In this document: piece after piece, positions 60,346-64,000 of the stretch | How the letters are laid out: every line of letters begins with the position of its first letter | Numbering within the stretch: the first letter of the stretch is position 1 | Assembly: GCF_021728295.1 (NCBI RefSeq) | Contig: NZ_JAKJXE010000009.1 | Coordinates: 124,001-188,000, forward strand | Source of the DNA: Pseudomonas petrae | Lineage (GTDB): Bacteria; Pseudomonadota; Gammaproteobacteria; Pseudomonadales; Pseudomonadaceae | Direction of reading: 5' to 3' | DNA: 64,000 nt | Notes under the pieces: model-generated | What the model saw: the letters and a program-made list of their open reading frames with translations, nothing else | Database searches by the model: none | Told to the model about the DNA's origin: nothing | Made by a program: the position numbers and the translations under genes

Positions 60346-61430
60346 TAGCCGTGTTCCTTCTCGAACTCTGCCATGTACGCGGTCAGGGCGTTGACCGCAC
60401 TGAGGTCGATGGCATTGTAGATGGACGCGCGCATGCCACCCACCGAACGGTGACCCTTCAGGTTCAGCAGATTGCGCGCTTCGGCACCCGCGAGGAACGG
60501 CTTGTCCAGGCGATCATCGGCCAGACGAAACGGCACGTTCATCCACGAGCGATCGGACGGGTTGATCGGGTTGCTGTACAGGCCGCTGGCGTCGATGAAG
60601 TCGTACAGCGTGCGCTGCTTGAGTTCATTGCGCTTGGCCATGGCTTCTACGCCGCCCTGCTCTTTCAGCCATTCGAAGACCAGACCGGACAGGTACCAGG
60701 CCAGCGTTGGCGGCGTGTTGTACATCGAACCGTTGTCGGCGGCGACCTTGTAATTGAGCATCGTGGGGCAGAGCGCGCGTGCGTGACCCAGCAGGTCTTC
60801 GCGAATGATCGCCACGACAATGCCGCTCGGGCCGATGTTCTTCTGGGCGCCGGCGAAGATCATGCCGAAACGCGAGACGTCGACAGGGCGCGAGAGGATG
60901 TCCGAAGACATATCGGCGACCAGCGGCACGTCGCCGGTTTCCGGAATCCAGTTGAATTGCAGACCGCCAATGGTCTCGTTGGGCACGTAATGAACGTAGG
61001 CAGCGTCTTTGGACAGCTTCCACTCGTTCTGACCGGGGATGGCGAAGTAATCGTTCGGCTTGGAGCTGGCGGCGACATTGATGTTGCCGTAGCGGGAGGC
61101 TTCTTCAATGGCTTTCTGCGACCAGATACCGGTGTCGATGTAGTCGGCCGTGCCGTTTTCCGGCAGCAGGTTCAGCGGAACCTGAGCGAATTGCTGGCTG
61201 CCGCCACCTTGAAGAAACAGCACTTTGTAATTAGAGGGGACGGACAGCAGATCGCGAAAATCCTGCTCCGCTTTGGTGGCGATGGAGACGAACTCGTCGC
61301 TGCGATGGCTCATTTCCATGACGGACAGGCCTTTTCCATGCCAGTCCAGGAGTTCGGCCTGGGCGCGCAGCAGAACAGCTTCAGGGAGCGCGGCAGGACC
61401 TGCGCAGAAGTTAAAGGCTCGCTTGCTCAT
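60345..61430 (-). CDS. serC: phosphoserine aminotransferase
   Basis: Makes 3-phosphoserine from 3-phosphohydroxypyruvate and also serves pyridoxine synthesis. It has 361 residues with NFCAGPAALPEAVLL at the start, the PLP lysine in FAGAQKNIGPSGI, and the end block KGHRSVGGMRASIYNAI. The ATG at 61430 is preferred to an in-frame GTG six bases earlier. It is the first gene of the conserved serC-pheA-hisC-tyrA/aroA-cmk-rpsA run. Confidence 0.97.
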   Translation of the reverse strand: MSKRAFNFCAGPAALPEAVLLRAQAELLDWHGKGLSVMEMSHRSDEFVSIATKAEQDFRDLLSVPSNYKVLFLQGGGSQQFAQVPLNLLPENGTADYIDTGIWSQKAIEEASRYGNINVAASSKPNDYFAIPGQNEWKLSKDAAYVHYVPNETIGGLQFNWIPETGDVPLVADMSSDILSRPVDVSRFGMIFAGAQKNIGPSGIVVAIIREDLLGHARALCPTMLNYKVAADNGSMYNTPPTLAWYLSGLVFEWLKEQGGVEAMAKRNELKQRTLYDFIDASGLYSNPINPSDRSWMNVPFRLADDRLDKPFLAGAEARNLLNLKGHRSVGGMRASIYNAIDLSAVNALTAYMAEFEKEHG

Positions 61431-61521
61431 ATCCACTCTCGTCGTGTCACTGAATTAATTTGGAACGGGTGAAATGCGGGGAAGTGCAGAACAGAGACTG
61501 CATTGTGTCAGAAGAGCCGCA

Positions 61522-61616
61522 TCGCGACCGTCGTAACCTCCGATTGCTCCTACAACGTTACGTACTCGGTCACTGAGATCGACTATAGGAGCTATCGGAG
61601 GTTACGACGGTCGCGA
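61522..61616. repeat. long inverted repeat between gyrA and serC (31-bp arms)
   Basis: Arms 61522-61552 and 61586-61616 are complementary at 30 of 31 positions, with a 33-base loop. The arm core is CGACCGTCGTAACCTCCGAT and ends in GCTCCTA, so it looks like a REP doublet of a class not found elsewhere in the window. The surrounding 61431-61687 region has no gene. Confidence 0.8.
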
Positions 61617-61656
61617 AAGCGATCTGCATGACAGCATGCGTCCAATGATTCTAAGG

Positions 61657-61680
61657 AGGGGGCCGAATCATCAGCCCCCT
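61657..61680 (-). terminator. gyrA terminator
   Basis: On the minus strand AGGGGGC and GCCCCCT form a 7-bp GC stem with a 10-base loop, followed by CCTTAG, eight bases after the gyrA stop. It is a moderate rho-independent terminator. Confidence 0.65.
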
Positions 61681-61687
61681 TTCAGCG

Positions 61688-64000
<2,313 letters not shown>

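Overview
This 64-kb window is a chromosomal segment of a Pseudomonas, most likely of the P. fluorescens lineage. The evidence is the high GC content, EF-P with Arg32 beside its rhamnosyltransferase EarP, the ohrR-ohr-efp-earP and dsbRS-dsbDEG arrangements known from P. aeruginosa, and the block gyrA-serC-pheA-hisC-tyrA/aroA-cmk-rpsA-ihfB followed by wbpL-wbpM. Many intergenic spacers carry Pseudomonas REP/BIME palindromes. No tRNA, rRNA, CRISPR or prophage was seen. The only mobile element is one intact IS3-family insertion sequence.

Layout. 0-3.5 kb: class II DAHP synthase, an AlkX/YcaQ-type DNA glycosylase and a DUF1127 peptide. 3.4-11.6 kb: LysR regulator, TSUP exporter, ohrR-ohr peroxide defence with matching operators, a secreted esterase, efp and earP separated by a perfect 18-bp inverted repeat, and small proteins (one Gre-like, one with a leader that looks like an Rsm target). 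11.6-13.5 kb: a 132-bp REP-doublet tandem array split by the IS. 13.7-22.8 kb: dkgB, then a GntR-ABC dipeptide importer-gamma-glutamyltransferase operon. 22.9-26 kb: NDH-2-like oxidoreductase with a divergent Rrf2 regulator and a strong dyad between them, then two DUF202 proteins. 26.3-32 kb: sugar-acid catabolism (L-fuconate dehydratase, LysR, UxaA-like dehydratase, MFS carrier). 32.2-37.5 kb: diguanylate cyclase, DeoR regulator, GNAT, amino-acid carrier, small secreted protein. 37.6-43.2 kb: two-component system divergent from a periplasmic thiol-redox operon (dsbD, Lgt-like/TlpA fusion, dsbG). 43.3-46.6 kb: TetR, a stand-alone FabF, an SDR and a ComEA-like protein. 46.8-53.1 kb: a very reduced O-antigen locus (wbpM, wbpL, epimerase, phosphomannomutase, lapA, ihfB). 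53.3-64 kb: rpsA, cmk, and the aromatic/serine/histidine biosynthesis block, ending inside gyrA, whose 5' end lies beyond the window.

The best new leads are regulatory. Several regulators have recognisable repeated or dyad sites in the promoters they probably control: OhrR, TetR (a shared 12-mer 2.9 kb apart), Rrf2, the DsbRS-like response regulator (an 11-bp-period direct repeat) and GntR (a cluster of eight GAACC half-sites). The REP array can be reconstructed exactly by removing the IS plus one 3-bp target duplication, which dates the insertion after the array expanded. No completely new multi-gene system was recognised. The TetR/FabF/SDR unit, the GGT-coupled peptide importer and the three-CANGGA leader are the least explained parts.
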